From NCBI GenBank assembly GCA_963761425.1, contig CAVXGQ010000005.1:186001-250000 (forward strand): a DNA stretch of 64,000 bases. Reading direction: 5' to 3'. The number at the start of each line of letters is the position of its first letter. Position 1 is the first letter of the stretch. Made by a program: the position numbers and the translations under genes. Positions 1-8,210 of this stretch are shown here, piece after piece. Source of the DNA: Bog-793 sp963761425 (GTDB lineage: Bacteria; Actinomycetota; Acidimicrobiia; Acidimicrobiales; Bog-793). A model generated the notes under the pieces. That model was not told the origin of the DNA and ran no database searches. It was given only the letters and a program-made list of their open reading frames with translations.

Positions 1-1
1 C

Positions 2-973
2 CGACAAATCGTCTACCAGCGCTTAGAAGCCGCGATCTTAGAACTGCGCGAACAGCTGGGAGGGTTGCCGAGGCCGACCGAAGCGGAGGACATCTGGACG
101 AGCATCTGGTACCAAGAGGCTCACAACTCAACAGCACTCGAAGGCAACACCCTCGTGATGCAACAGGTCGAGGCGCTCCTGGCTGAAGGCAGGGCAGTCG
201 GTGACAAGGATCTGAAGGAGTACATGGAGGTTCGCGGCTACGCGGATGCTGCCCGTTGGGTTTACAACCAGGCGCTGAATCCAGGAGATTGGAGCACCGG
301 CGATCCTTTAACACTGACGGAGTTGCGCTACGTCCACGAACTCGTAATCGGGCCGGCGTGGGGGGTTGCCCCCCATCCGAACGCAACGCCAGCCGAGGGC
401 CCGGGAAGCTTCCGAGAGCACGACATCGGGCCGTTCCCCGAGGGAATGACGCCGCCTTCGTGGGTCGAAGTGCCGGCAGCGATTGGGGAGTGGCAGAGAT
501 CACTGACAGCGATCTCTGCCGGTGAGCACGTGGTCGAGGGTATTGCAACCACCCACGGAGCGTTCGAGAGAATTCACCCCTTCCTCGACGGCAACGGCCG
601 TACGGGTCGTCTCATCCTCAACATGCTCCTTGTTCGGTTTGGCTATCCGCCGGCGATCATCTACAAGAGGGATCGATCCCGCTACCTCAAGGCGTTGCGC
701 CGAAGCGATGCCGGAGACCCGGGACCTTTGGGAGAGATGATCGCCCGCGCGGTGCTGGACAACCTGTACCGCTTTGTCGTTCCCGCGGTAGCTGGACCTG
801 TCAGGCTCGTGCCGCTTGTCGCTTTGGCGACGAAGGAGCAGAGCGTCTTCACCCTGCGAGCCGCCATCAAGCGTGGACGTCTCAAGGCGCAAAAGGCTCC
901 CGACGGTCAGTGGAGAAGCTCGCGCGCTTGGGTCGACGAGTACGTCAGGAGCAAGTACCAGAGGAAGCGATAA
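2..973 (+). CDS. Fic-domain protein (AMPylase type), cut by the left edge
   Basis: Fic proteins transfer AMP (or another nucleotide moiety) onto target hydroxyls. The frame is open from base 2 with no stop, so the real start lies left of the window; TTG at 65 is only the first start codon visible. The core motif HPFLDGNGRTGR begins at 575, about residue 171 counted from TTG65, and holds the catalytic His and the nucleotide-binding residues. Upstream, STALEGN at about residues 22-28 fits the [S/T]xxxE[G/N] inhibitory helix, which suggests a class II, self-inhibited Fic protein. The last 50 residues (KAQKAPDGQWRSSRAW) resemble a small DNA-binding wing. No antitoxin partner is visible. The gene may belong to an accessory region to the left. 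Family is certain; target is unknown. Confidence 0.93.
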   Translation, partial: RQIVYQRLEAAILELREQLGGLPRPTEAEDIWTSIWYQEAHNSTALEGNTLVMQQVEALLAEGRAVGDKDLKEYMEVRGYADAARWVYNQALNPGDWSTGDPLTLTELRYVHELVIGPAWGVAPHPNATPAEGPGSFREHDIGPFPEGMTPPSWVEVPAAIGEWQRSLTAISAGEHVVEGIATTHGAFERIHPFLDGNGRTGRLILNMLLVRFGYPPAIIYKRDRSRYLKALRRSDAGDPGPLGEMIARAVLDNLYRFVVPAVAGPVRLVPLVALATKEQSVFTLRAAIKRGRLKAQKAPDGQWRSSRAWVDEYVRSKYQRKR

Positions 974-1051
974 GCGCTTACCTGGACCCGCAGATCGAAC
1001 TGACCCAGCCTCCCCGGGTTTCCGGGTCCCGCCCGGCGGTAGCATGCCGGC

Positions 1052-1618
1052 GTGGCAACGCTCGCGGAACTCGAGCGTGCGGCCCGGTCCTGTGTGGCGT
1101 GTCCACTCGCGAATTCACGGACCAACGTCGTCTTTGCGGCGGGCGACCCGCGGGCGCAGCTCATGTTTGTCGGCGAGGGCCCGGGCCGTGACGAGGACCT
1201 GGCGGGCGAGCCGTTCGTGGGCCGATCGGGCCAGCTGCTCGACCGCCTGATCAAAGAGGAGCTCGGGCTGGCCCGCCGGGACTGCTACATCGCCAACGTG
1301 GTGAAGTGCCGGCCGCCGAACAACCGTGACCCGCTCCCCGAGGAGGTCGCGGCGTGCCGTCACTTCCTCGAGGGCCAGGTCGAACTGGTCGGGCCGAAGG
1401 TGGTGGTCACCCTCGGCAACTTCGCGGCCCGGTGCCTGCTCGGCAGCGTCGAGGGGGTGACCCGCCTGCGGGGCCGGGTGTACCCCTTCGGCTCCCGGGT
1501 GCTCGTCCCGACCTTCCACCCGGCGGCGGCGCTGCGGGGCGGCGGCCTCGTGCTCGCCCAGATGCGGGCGGACTTCGTGCGGGCCGGGCAAGCGCTCGCC
1601 GAGGCGGGTCAGCGGTGA
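1052..1618 (+). CDS. Uracil-DNA glycosylase, family 4 (Fe-S type)
   Basis: Removes uracil from DNA at the start of base excision repair. The 188-residue product has the family-4 layout: GEGPGRDED at residues 41-49 (active-site motif A), NVVKCRPPNNRDP at 82-94 and HPAAAL near the C-terminus (motif B). Four cysteines at about 14, 17, 86 and 102 fit the 4Fe-4S cluster of this family. The GTG start at 1052 is taken because the C-x2-C cluster follows at the usual distance. The stop overlaps the GTG of tsaE by 3 bases (GTGA), so the gene heads the t6A cluster and is probably translationally coupled to it. Confidence 0.93.
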   Translation: MATLAELERAARSCVACPLANSRTNVVFAAGDPRAQLMFVGEGPGRDEDLAGEPFVGRSGQLLDRLIKEELGLARRDCYIANVVKCRPPNNRDPLPEEVAACRHFLEGQVELVGPKVVVTLGNFAARCLLGSVEGVTRLRGRVYPFGSRVLVPTFHPAAALRGGGLVLAQMRADFVRAGQALAEAGQR

Positions 1619-2166
1619 TCCCGGAGGGACGGCGCCTGGAGGTGGTCACGCGGTCACCCGAGCAGACCCGGGCGGTGGGCGCGGCGATCGCCGGGGCGGT
1701 CCGACCCGGTGACGTCGTCCTGCTGATCGGCGAGCTGGGATCGGGCAAGACCGTGCTCACCAAGGGCCTCGTCGCCGCGCTCGGCGGCGAGCACACGACG
1801 AGCCCCACCTTCACCCTCTGCCACTTCTATGCGACGAACCCTCCGGTCGCCCACGTCGACTGCTACCGGGTCGAACCGACCGACGACCTCGCGGATCTGG
1901 CGCTCGACGAAGCGCTGGAGGACGGGTACGTGGCGGTGGTGGAGTGGGGGGAGCGGGTGCGGGACTCCCTCGGCGCCGACGCCCTCGAGTGCGTCCTCGC
2001 CACCTTGCCGACCGGGCCGGGTTCCGCCGACGACCGGGCCCGGGCCATCGCCTTGTGTGCGCGGGGCCCGTCCTGGTCGGCCCGCCTGGAGGAGCTCGTG
2101 GCGGGGCTGAAGCGGGCCGGGATCGCGGTCGGGGGCCCACCTTTGGGGGATGGAGCGCGGCGGTGA
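1615..2166 (+). CDS. tsaE: tRNA t6A biosynthesis ATPase TsaE
   Basis: Partner ATPase of the TsaBDE complex that makes N6-threonylcarbamoyl-adenosine at position 37 of ANN-decoding tRNAs. The 183-residue product carries Walker A GELGSGKT at residues 39-46, SPTFTL just after, HVDCYR and VVEWGER, all hallmarks of TsaE. The GTG start at 1615 overlaps the stop of the glycosylase, and its own stop overlaps the GTG of tsaB, which sets both boundaries. The C-terminal 45 residues are a Gly/Ala/Arg-rich extension beyond the usual ~150-residue fold. An in-frame start further upstream, inside the glycosylase, was rejected. Confidence 0.95.
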   Translation: MIPEGRRLEVVTRSPEQTRAVGAAIAGAVRPGDVVLLIGELGSGKTVLTKGLVAALGGEHTTSPTFTLCHFYATNPPVAHVDCYRVEPTDDLADLALDEALEDGYVAVVEWGERVRDSLGADALECVLATLPTGPGSADDRARAIALCARGPSWSARLEELVAGLKRAGIAVGGPPLGDGARR

Positions 2167-2891
2167 TCGTCCTCGCCATCGAGACCGCCACCGGCGAGGT
2201 CGGTGCCGCACTGGTGGGGGCGGAGGGATCGCTATCCGAGGTGCGCTCGCGCGAGCCGCGTCGTCACGCCGAAACACTCCATCCGGCCATCGCCAAGGTC
2301 CTGGCGACCGCCGGTGTCGGCCTCGGCGAACTCGACGCCGTCGCCGTCGACGTCGGGCCCGGGCTGTTCACCGGCCTGCGGGTCGGGCTCGCGGCGGCCA
2401 AGGCGTTCGGCTTCGCGCTCGGCCTCCCGCTGGTGGCGGTGCGCAGCACCGAAGTGCTCCGACGCGCCGCGGCGGGCGACCCGCGTGCGGCCGGGCGGGT
2501 CGTGGTGCCGGTCGTCGACATGCGCCGTGGCGAGGTCGCCTGGGAGTTTCCCGACGGCTCGCTCCAGTGCGGCCCGGTGCCCGCCCTCCTGGCGGGGCTC
2601 GCCGGCCTGGCGGGGCTCGCCGGCCTGGCCGGTGAGGTGCTGGTGGTCGGCGACGGGGCGCGGGCGGTCGAGGTGGCGATGTCCGGGACGACCTTGGGCG
2701 GGGCGTGGAGCTTCGGCGGTGAGGCGCTCTCGCCCCCGCCGGTCGGCGCCCTCGGGGCCATCGGGGTCGAACGGGTGCTTGAGGGTGCGACGACCGATGC
2801 CGTGTCGATCGAGCCGTGCTACCTGCGGGACGCCGACGCCCGCCCGAACTTCGAGACCCGGGCGACCGGTGGCCCGATGCGGGCCACCTGA
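2163..2891 (+). CDS. tsaB: tRNA t6A biosynthesis protein TsaB
   Basis: Scaffold protein of the t6A machinery; it dimerises with TsaD and is needed for its activity. The ASKHA-type N-terminus LAIETATGEVGAAL, RRHAETLHPAI and VDVGPGLFTGLRVGLAAAKA identify TsaB/YeaZ. The GTG start overlaps the tsaE stop by 3 bases. The length (242 aa) is normal. An Ala-Gly-Leu repeat sits in the C-terminal half, encoded by two exact 18-bp units at 2591-2608 and 2609-2626. It probably forms a helical linker insertion and is a likely site of length variation. Confidence 0.94.
   Translation: MIVLAIETATGEVGAALVGAEGSLSEVRSREPRRHAETLHPAIAKVLATAGVGLGELDAVAVDVGPGLFTGLRVGLAAAKAFGFALGLPLVAVRSTEVLRRAAAGDPRAAGRVVVPVVDMRRGEVAWEFPDGSLQCGPVPALLAGLAGLAGLAGLAGEVLVVGDGARAVEVAMSGTTLGGAWSFGGEALSPPPVGALGAIGVERVLEGATTDAVSIEPCYLRDADARPNFETRATGGPMRAT
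2591..2626 (+). repeat. Tandem 18-bp repeat inside tsaB
   Basis: Two exact copies of an 18-bp unit (ggcggggctcgccggcct) lie side by side in the tsaB frame and encode Ala-Gly-Leu blocks. The unit is in frame (6 codons), so copy-number change would keep the protein intact. Confidence 0.9.
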
Positions 2892-2893
2892 CC

Positions 2894-3478
2894 GTGGTGC
2901 GACTTCTAAGACACCGACCGCCCGGCACCAAGCCGTCGCCGCCCCGCGACGACGAGACGGTCGACATCGCCCCGATGCGCCGGCCGGACGTCGCCGCGGT
3001 CGTCGCGATCGAACGGGAGATCTTCGCCGAGCCCTGGTCGGCCAGCCTGTACCTGGCGGAGCTGGCCCGGCGCGCCACCCGTCAGTACTGGGTGGCGACC
3101 TCCGGCGGTGCCGTGGTGGGGTACGCCGGTTGCATGCTGGTGGCCAGCGAGGCTCACGTGACGACGCTGGGGGTCGACCGGGCCTGGCGGGGCCGGGGGA
3201 TCGGGGCGCGGCTGCTGCTCCGTCTCGTCGTCGAGGCGCGGGCCGCCGGGGCGACGGCGCTCACCCTGGAGGTGCGGGTCTCGAACTCGGTGGCGCAGCG
3301 ACTGTACCGGTGGTTCGGGTTCGCCCCGGTCGGGATCCGCAAGGGCTACTACGCCCAGTCCCACGAGGACGGGCTGGTGATGTGGGTCCACGACGTCGAC
3401 TCGGACCAGTACGGCGCCCGACTGGACGCCATCGCCGCGGCCCTCGCCGGCCGGGCCGGGCCGGGGGCGGACCGCTGA
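2894..3478 (+). CDS. rimI: Ribosomal-protein-alanine acetyltransferase RimI (GNAT family)
   Basis: GNAT N-acetyltransferase; RimI acetylates the N-terminal alanine of ribosomal protein S18 and related targets. VDRAWRGRGIGARLLLRL is the acetyl-CoA pyrophosphate loop ([R/Q]xxGxG/A). RLYRWFGFAPVGIRKGYY followed by HEDGLVMW matches the conserved RimI end. Two adjacent GTG codons (2894, 2897) follow the tsaB stop; an ATG at 2974 is an alternative because homology begins only at DIAPM. The stop shares a base with the ATG of tsaD. The tsaE-tsaB-rimI-tsaD order is a common bacterial arrangement and supports the name. Confidence 0.9.
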   Translation: MVRLLRHRPPGTKPSPPRDDETVDIAPMRRPDVAAVVAIEREIFAEPWSASLYLAELARRATRQYWVATSGGAVVGYAGCMLVASEAHVTTLGVDRAWRGRGIGARLLLRLVVEARAAGATALTLEVRVSNSVAQRLYRWFGFAPVGIRKGYYAQSHEDGLVMWVHDVDSDQYGARLDAIAAALAGRAGPGADR

Positions 3479-4581
3479 TGTCCGGGCTCATCCTGGGCGT
3501 GGAGACTTCCTGCGACGAGACGGCCGCCGCCCTGGTGGCCGGGGGCCGCGAGATCCGCTCGTCGGTGGTGTCGAGCCAGGTCGACCTCCATGCGCATTTC
3601 GGCGGGGTGGTGCCCGAGCTCGCCGGGCGGGCCCATCTCGAGCGCATCGTCCCGGTGGTCACCGAGGCGCTCGAGGAAGCGGGAGTGTCTCCCGGGTCGG
3701 CGCCGCCGCTCGAGGCGGTGGCGGCGACGGCGGGTCCCGGTCTCATCGGGGCCCTCCTGGTCGGGGTGTCCTTCGCCAAGGCCTTGTCGATGGCGTACGG
3801 CGTGCCCTACGTCGGGGTCAACCACCTCGAGGGCCATCTCTATGCCTCGTTGCTCGAGGATCCCGAGATCGCGCTCCCGGCGGTGGTGGTCCTGGTGTCG
3901 GGCGGTCACAGCCTCCTCGTCAAGATGACCGGGCCGCGGGACTACCAGGTGCTCGGCGAGACGGCCGACGACGCCGCCGGCGAGGCCTTCGACAAGGTGG
4001 CGCGTTTCCTCGGCCTCACCTACCCGGGCGGCCCGGCCATCGAGAAGCTGGCGTCACACGGTGATCCCCGCGCCATCCGCTTCCCCCGGCCGATGCTGCG
4101 CGAGGGCCTGGACCTGTCGTTTTCGGGGCTGAAGACCGCGGTCGTCCACTACGTGCGCGCCCACCCGGAGGTGTCCGGTCCCGATGTCGCGGCCTCGTTC
4201 CAGGCCGCGGTGGTCGAGATCCTGGTCACCAAGGCGATTCGGGCCGCCCACTCGGCGCGGGCCCGGTCGGTCTGCCTGGCCGGCGGGGTGGCCGCCAACG
4301 GCCCGCTGCGGGCCGCGCTCCGGGTCGCCGCCGAGTCGGCCGGGCTCGGCGTCTACCTCCCGAGCCTGGCGATGTGCACCGACAACGCCGCCATGATCGC
4401 TGCCGCGGCGCACTTCCAGCTCGTCGCCCAGGGCCCGACCCCGCTTTACTCGGGAGCCGAACCGGGGCTGGCGTTCCCCGGGCGCCGACCGGGTGGCGGC
4501 GGGCCCGACCTTCCGCCACCCCGCCGGGTGGACCGCGGCCCGGGGAGTGGCCGGGGCTCGGGGAGGCCGGGGAGGATCTAG
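3478..4581 (+). CDS. tsaD: tRNA N6-adenosine threonylcarbamoyltransferase TsaD
   Basis: Catalytic subunit that transfers threonylcarbamoyl from TC-AMP to A37 of tRNA. Motifs are VETSCDET (N-terminal), NHLEGH with metal-binding His at about 116 and 120, VLVSGGH, GEAFDK and MCTDNAAMIA. The ATG at 3478 overlaps the rimI stop. At 367 aa it is slightly longer than usual because the last ~35 residues are a Gly/Pro/Arg-rich tail with no expected structure. The tail may be a local extension rather than a functional domain. An upstream in-frame extension through tsaB and rimI was rejected. Confidence 0.96.
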   Translation: MSGLILGVETSCDETAAALVAGGREIRSSVVSSQVDLHAHFGGVVPELAGRAHLERIVPVVTEALEEAGVSPGSAPPLEAVAATAGPGLIGALLVGVSFAKALSMAYGVPYVGVNHLEGHLYASLLEDPEIALPAVVVLVSGGHSLLVKMTGPRDYQVLGETADDAAGEAFDKVARFLGLTYPGGPAIEKLASHGDPRAIRFPRPMLREGLDLSFSGLKTAVVHYVRAHPEVSGPDVAASFQAAVVEILVTKAIRAAHSARARSVCLAGGVAANGPLRAALRVAAESAGLGVYLPSLAMCTDNAAMIAAAAHFQLVAQGPTPLYSGAEPGLAFPGRRPGGGGPDLPPPRRVDRGPGSGRGSGRPGRI

Positions 4582-4584
4582 GGC

Positions 4585-5319
4585 GTGGACCCGGATTCGT
4601 ATCTCGCCCAGCTCCGCTGGGAGGGCGGGCGTCTCGGCACGGCGGCGCGGGCCGCCCCGGCCGCGCCGGTCCCGAGCTGTCCCGGATGGGACCTGCGGGA
4701 CCTCCTCGGGCACGTCGAAGCGCTCCACCGCTGGGTGGGCGGGATCCTGCGGGCCAGGGCCACGGAGCGCCCCGGACGGACCGAGATCGGCCGGGAGGTC
4801 GATTTCGCCGAGCTGGCCGCCGCCTACGACCGAGGGCTCGCCGACCTGGTCGGAGCGCTGGCCGCCACCGACCCCGAGGAGCTGGTCTGGAACTGGCAGG
4901 CCGACGGGGTGGCCCCGGCCCGCTTCTGGTTCCGGCGCATGGCCCAGGAGACCGCGGTGCACCGCTGGGACGCCGAGGGGAGTCTCGGCCCGGCGGCGCC
5001 GTTCGACCGGGAGCTGGCGGTCGACGGCATCGACGAGTTCTTGGGGATGGTGGCCGGGACGGTCGCCCGCGCCCCGATCGCGGGGCTGACCGGCTCGCTC
5101 GCCCTGGAGGCCACCGACGCCCAGGCCAGCTGGCAGCTCGAGCTGGCGCCGGACCACCTGGGGCGGGAGGTGGCGGGACCCGCGCCGACCACCGTGCGGG
5201 CCTCGGCCTCGGACCTCTACCTGTGGCTCCTCCACCGGATTCCGCCCGAGCCGGGGTCGGTTTCGGTGGTCGGGGATGCCGCTCCGGTCGGCGCCTGGGG
5301 TCTCGTCACCTTCGACTGA
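4585..5319 (+). CDS. Maleylpyruvate isomerase family mycothiol-dependent enzyme
   Basis: Member of the MDMPI/DinB-like superfamily: metal-dependent enzymes that use mycothiol, the actinobacterial thiol. The N-terminal four-helix part shows PSCPGWDLRDLLGHVEALHRW, with a likely metal-binding His in GHV. A second part, RMAQETAVHRWDAE, supplies the other metal ligands. The C-terminal ~90 residues form the MDMPI_C-type domain. The GTG at 4585 lies 4 bases after tsaD, so it is probably cotranscribed with the t6A genes. The substrate is unknown; the family covers many unassigned enzymes besides maleylpyruvate isomerase. Confidence 0.85.
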   Translation: MDPDSYLAQLRWEGGRLGTAARAAPAAPVPSCPGWDLRDLLGHVEALHRWVGGILRARATERPGRTEIGREVDFAELAAAYDRGLADLVGALAATDPEELVWNWQADGVAPARFWFRRMAQETAVHRWDAEGSLGPAAPFDRELAVDGIDEFLGMVAGTVARAPIAGLTGSLALEATDAQASWQLELAPDHLGREVAGPAPTTVRASASDLYLWLLHRIPPEPGSVSVVGDAAPVGAWGLVTFD

Positions 5320-5422
5320 CCCCGGCGACCGGTGGGGGAGGTGGCCACGCGGACCACGCGACCGTGGGGACAGCTCAGCACTCCGGCCCCCCGGTTGCCA
5401 GGGCGCGCGGGTGCCGGTATCG

Positions 5423-5449
5423 TTGGCACTCGGTTCCAGAGAGTGCCAA
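5423..5449 (+). promoter_or_regulatory. CIRCE operator (HrcA site) before groES
   Basis: Perfect inverted repeat TTGGCACTC - 9 bases - GAGTGCCAA, matching the CIRCE consensus TTAGCACTC-N9-GAGTGCTAA with one compensated change per arm. It ends 23 bases before the groES ATG. HrcA is expected to repress groESL here; no hrcA gene is in the window. Confidence 0.95.
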
Positions 5450-5472
5450 CGAAGCCACAGGAGGCCGTGGAA

Positions 5473-5766
5473 ATGAAGCTGCAACCGCTGGACGACCGCA
5501 TCGTCGTTCGCCCGAGCGAGGCCGAGGAGAAGACGGCCTCGGGCCTCGTCATCCCCGACACCGCCAAGGAAAAGCCCCAGCAGGGCGAGGTGCTCGCCGC
5601 CGGTCCGGGACGTCGGGCCGAGAACACCGGAGAGCTCATCCCGCTCGACGTGAAGGTCGGCGACAAGGTGGTGTACTCGAAGTACGGCGGCACCGAGATC
5701 ACCATCGACGGGGAGGACCTGCTCATCCTGTCGGGCCGTGACGTGCTCGCCAAGGTCGTGAGCTGA
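5473..5766 (+). CDS. groES: Co-chaperonin GroES (Hsp10)
   Basis: Seven-membered lid of the GroEL folding chamber. The 97-residue product begins KLQPLDDRIVVRPSEAEEK and contains TASGLVIPDTAKEKPQQG (mobile loop) and KVGDKVVYSKYGGTEI, all standard. The start at ATG 5473 is set by AGGAGG at 5459-5464, 8 bases upstream; a GTG at 5467 would be only 2 bases from it. It follows a CIRCE operator and its stop shares one base with the groEL ATG, so the two form a heat-shock operon. Confidence 0.97.
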   Translation: MKLQPLDDRIVVRPSEAEEKTASGLVIPDTAKEKPQQGEVLAAGPGRRAENTGELIPLDVKVGDKVVYSKYGGTEITIDGEDLLILSGRDVLAKVVS

Positions 5767-7394
5767 TGCCGAAGATCCTGTTGTTCGACGAGAAGGCGCG
5801 ACACGGTCTCGAGATCGGCGTCAACAAGCTCGCCGACACCGTGAAGGTGACCCTGGGACCCAAGGGCCGCAACGTCGTTCTCGACAAGAAGTGGGGCGCT
5901 CCGACCATCACCAACGACGGCGTGACCATCGCCAAGGAGGTCGAACTCGACGATCCGTTCGAGAACCTCGGCGCCCATCTCGTCCGGGAGGTGGCGACGA
6001 AGACCAATGATGTGGCGGGAGACGGGACGACGACGGCGACGGTGCTGGCCCAGGCGCTGGTGCACGAGGGTCTGCGCAACGTGGCCGCCGGTGCCAACCC
6101 GATGTCGCTGAAACGCGGCATCGAGCGTGGGGTCGCGGCGGCGGTCGAGTCGATTAAGTCCCAGTCCCGGGAGGTCGAGGGTCGCAACGAGATCGCCCAG
6201 ATCGCCGCCATCTCGGCCGCCGACCACTCGATCGGCGAGGTTCTCGCCGACGCCATCGACAAGGTGGGCAAGGACGGGACGGTGACCGTCGAGGAGTCGA
6301 ACACCTTCGGACTCGAGCTCGAGTTCACCGAGGGTATGCAGTTCGACAAGGGTTACCTCTCGCCGTACTTCGTCACCGACCCCGATCGTCAAGAGGGCGT
6401 GCTCGAAGAGCCGAACATCTTGATCGTCGAGTCCAGCATCTCGGCGGTGCACGACCTCGTTCCGGTGCTGGAAAAGGTGATGCAAACCGGCAAGCCGCTT
6501 CTCCTCATCGCCGAGGACGTCGAGGGAGAAGCGCTCGCCACCCTCGTCGTCAACAAGATCCGCGGCACCTTCCAGTCGATCGCCGTCAAGGCGCCGGCCT
6601 ACGGCCAGCGCCGCAAGGAGATGCTCGCCGACATCGCGGTGATGACCGGTGGACAGGTGGTGGCCGAGGAACTCGGGCTGAAGCTGGAGTCGGCCACCCT
6701 CGACGTGCTCGGCCGGGCGCGCCGCGTCGTCGTCACCAAGGACGACACGACGATCGTGGAAGGCGCCGGCACCGAGGAAGCCGTGAAGGCCCGGATCGCC
6801 CAACTGCGGCACGAGATCGAGGAGACCGACTCGGACTGGGACCGGGAGAAGCTCCAGGAGCGTGTCGCCAAGCTCGTCGCCGGCGTGGCGGTGGTGCGGG
6901 TGGGAGCGGCCACCGAGGTGGAGCTGAAGGAAAAGAAGCACCGCATCGAGGACGCGCTGTCGGCGACCCGAGCGGCGATCGAAGAGGGCGTCGTCGCCGG
7001 TGGCGGCACCGCCTTGCTCCGAAGTCGCGCCGCGGTGCTGAAGGCGGCCGGCCAGCTCAGCGATGACGAGGCCACCGGAGCCATGATCGTCGCCCGCGCC
7101 CTCGAGGAGCCGCTGAAGTGGATCGCGCAGAACGCCGGATTCGAGGGCTCGGTGATGGTCCGTGACGTCGAGGGCCTCAAGGACACCGTCGGGCTCAACG
7201 CCGAGACCGGGGCGCTCGAGGACCTTGTGAAAGCGGGGATCATCGACCCGGCTAAGGTGACCCGGTCGGCCCTGCAGAACGCGGCTTCGGTGGCGGCGCT
7301 ATTGCTCACCACCGACGTGCTCGTCGTCGACAAGCCGGAGAAGAAGGCGGAATCCGCCACCCCGGGGGGCTATGACGGCTCGGGGATGATGTAG
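5766..7394 (+). CDS. groEL: Chaperonin GroEL (Hsp60)
   Basis: ATP-driven folding chamber subunit, 542 aa. N-terminal TVKVTLGPKGRNVVLDKK and AGDGTTTATVLAQAL (nucleotide-binding and catalytic Asp) are intact. The apical domain and the C-terminal equatorial part EEGVVAGGGTALLR are also present. The tail ends GGYDGSGMM, shorter than the multiple GGM repeats of E. coli. It overlaps groES by one base and is followed within 16 bases by a strong hairpin that probably ends the operon. This is a full groES-groEL pair; whether the genome has a second groEL cannot be told here. Confidence 0.98.
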   Translation: MPKILLFDEKARHGLEIGVNKLADTVKVTLGPKGRNVVLDKKWGAPTITNDGVTIAKEVELDDPFENLGAHLVREVATKTNDVAGDGTTTATVLAQALVHEGLRNVAAGANPMSLKRGIERGVAAAVESIKSQSREVEGRNEIAQIAAISAADHSIGEVLADAIDKVGKDGTVTVEESNTFGLELEFTEGMQFDKGYLSPYFVTDPDRQEGVLEEPNILIVESSISAVHDLVPVLEKVMQTGKPLLLIAEDVEGEALATLVVNKIRGTFQSIAVKAPAYGQRRKEMLADIAVMTGGQVVAEELGLKLESATLDVLGRARRVVVTKDDTTIVEGAGTEEAVKARIAQLRHEIEETDSDWDREKLQERVAKLVAGVAVVRVGAATEVELKEKKHRIEDALSATRAAIEEGVVAGGGTALLRSRAAVLKAAGQLSDDEATGAMIVARALEEPLKWIAQNAGFEGSVMVRDVEGLKDTVGLNAETGALEDLVKAGIIDPAKVTRSALQNAASVAALLLTTDVLVVDKPEKKAESATPGGYDGSGMM

Positions 7395-7409
7395 CCGGTC
7401 CGTAGCCGG

Positions 7410-7450
7410 CCCGCGACGGCCACCGGGTTCGACCCGGCGGCCGTCGCGGG
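7410..7450 (+). terminator. Stem-loop terminator after groEL
   Basis: A 12-bp perfect outer stem (CCCGCGACGGCC / GGCCGTCGCGGG) encloses a second 6-bp stem (CCGGGT-tcg-ACCCGG). Only two T follow, so it is not a classic U-tract terminator, but long GC hairpins are usual in actinobacteria. It separates groEL from the Nudix gene. Confidence 0.8.
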
Positions 7451-7468
7451 TTCCGGTACGCTCCGCGC

Positions 7469-8134
7469 GTGCCGGCGACCTATCGCCAGAGCGTTCCCCG
7501 TCCGCCGGACGCCCGCCCGGGCAGCCTGGCTCCCTGGAGCGGGCGGCCACCCGCGGAACGGGCCGCCGTTTCGCTCGAACGGCTGCGGCGCGCGCTTACG
7601 GGTCTGCCGCCGGCGCCGGCGGAGCCGGTCGACTCGGCGGTGCTCGTCCCGGTCGCCGAGCGCCAGGGGCAGGCGACGCTGGTGTTCATCCGGAGGGCGG
7701 GCGGGCTGGCCCGCGATCCCGGTCACATCGCCTTCCCCGGCGGTCACCTCGAGGCGGACGAACGACCGCTCGACGCGGCGTTGCGCGAGTCCCAGGAGGA
7801 GATCGGGCTCGACCCGAACCTGGTCGAGGTGCTCGGGTCGTTCGGGGTGATCGAACGCCGCCGACGCGGCGATCGGGTGGTCCCGATCGTCGGGATCGTC
7901 CCGGGAGAGCTCTGCCTGGTTCCCGACCGGCACGAGGTGGCGGCGATCCTCGAGGTGCCGGTGGCGTCGCTGGCGGGCGAGGGGGTCTTTTGGCAGGAGC
8001 GCTGGGGCCCGCCGGGCGCCGACGTCGGGGTGTGCTTTTTCGCCGGTACCCCGGAGCTCGCCGACGACCTCATCTGGGGACTCACCGCCCACATCGTCTG
8101 GGACCTGCTGACGGCGATCTTCACCGAGACCTAG
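7469..8134 (+). CDS. Nudix hydrolase, CoA pyrophosphatase (NudL-like)
   Basis: Hydrolyses coenzyme A or acyl-CoA to phosphopantetheine and adenosine 3',5'-bisphosphate in the NudL subgroup. The Nudix box runs GGHLEADERPLDAALRESQE then EIG, fitting Gx5Ex7REUxEExGU. It is preceded by RRAGGLARDPGHIAFPGG, the pattern of the CoA-pyrophosphatase subgroup. The GTG at 7469 follows the groEL hairpin; no strong ribosome binding site is seen and the first ~40 residues are Pro/Arg-rich, so the start could be later. The subgroup is assigned from the flanking motif; other Nudix substrates are possible. Confidence 0.85.
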   Translation: MPATYRQSVPRPPDARPGSLAPWSGRPPAERAAVSLERLRRALTGLPPAPAEPVDSAVLVPVAERQGQATLVFIRRAGGLARDPGHIAFPGGHLEADERPLDAALRESQEEIGLDPNLVEVLGSFGVIERRRRGDRVVPIVGIVPGELCLVPDRHEVAAILEVPVASLAGEGVFWQERWGPPGADVGVCFFAGTPELADDLIWGLTAHIVWDLLTAIFTET

Positions 8135-8210
8135 CCCGAGCCTCGACTACTGTCCAGGATCGCCCGCCTGTCGCGGGACGTGGCCTTCTCAGCAAGGAGA
8201 GCTTTCGCCG

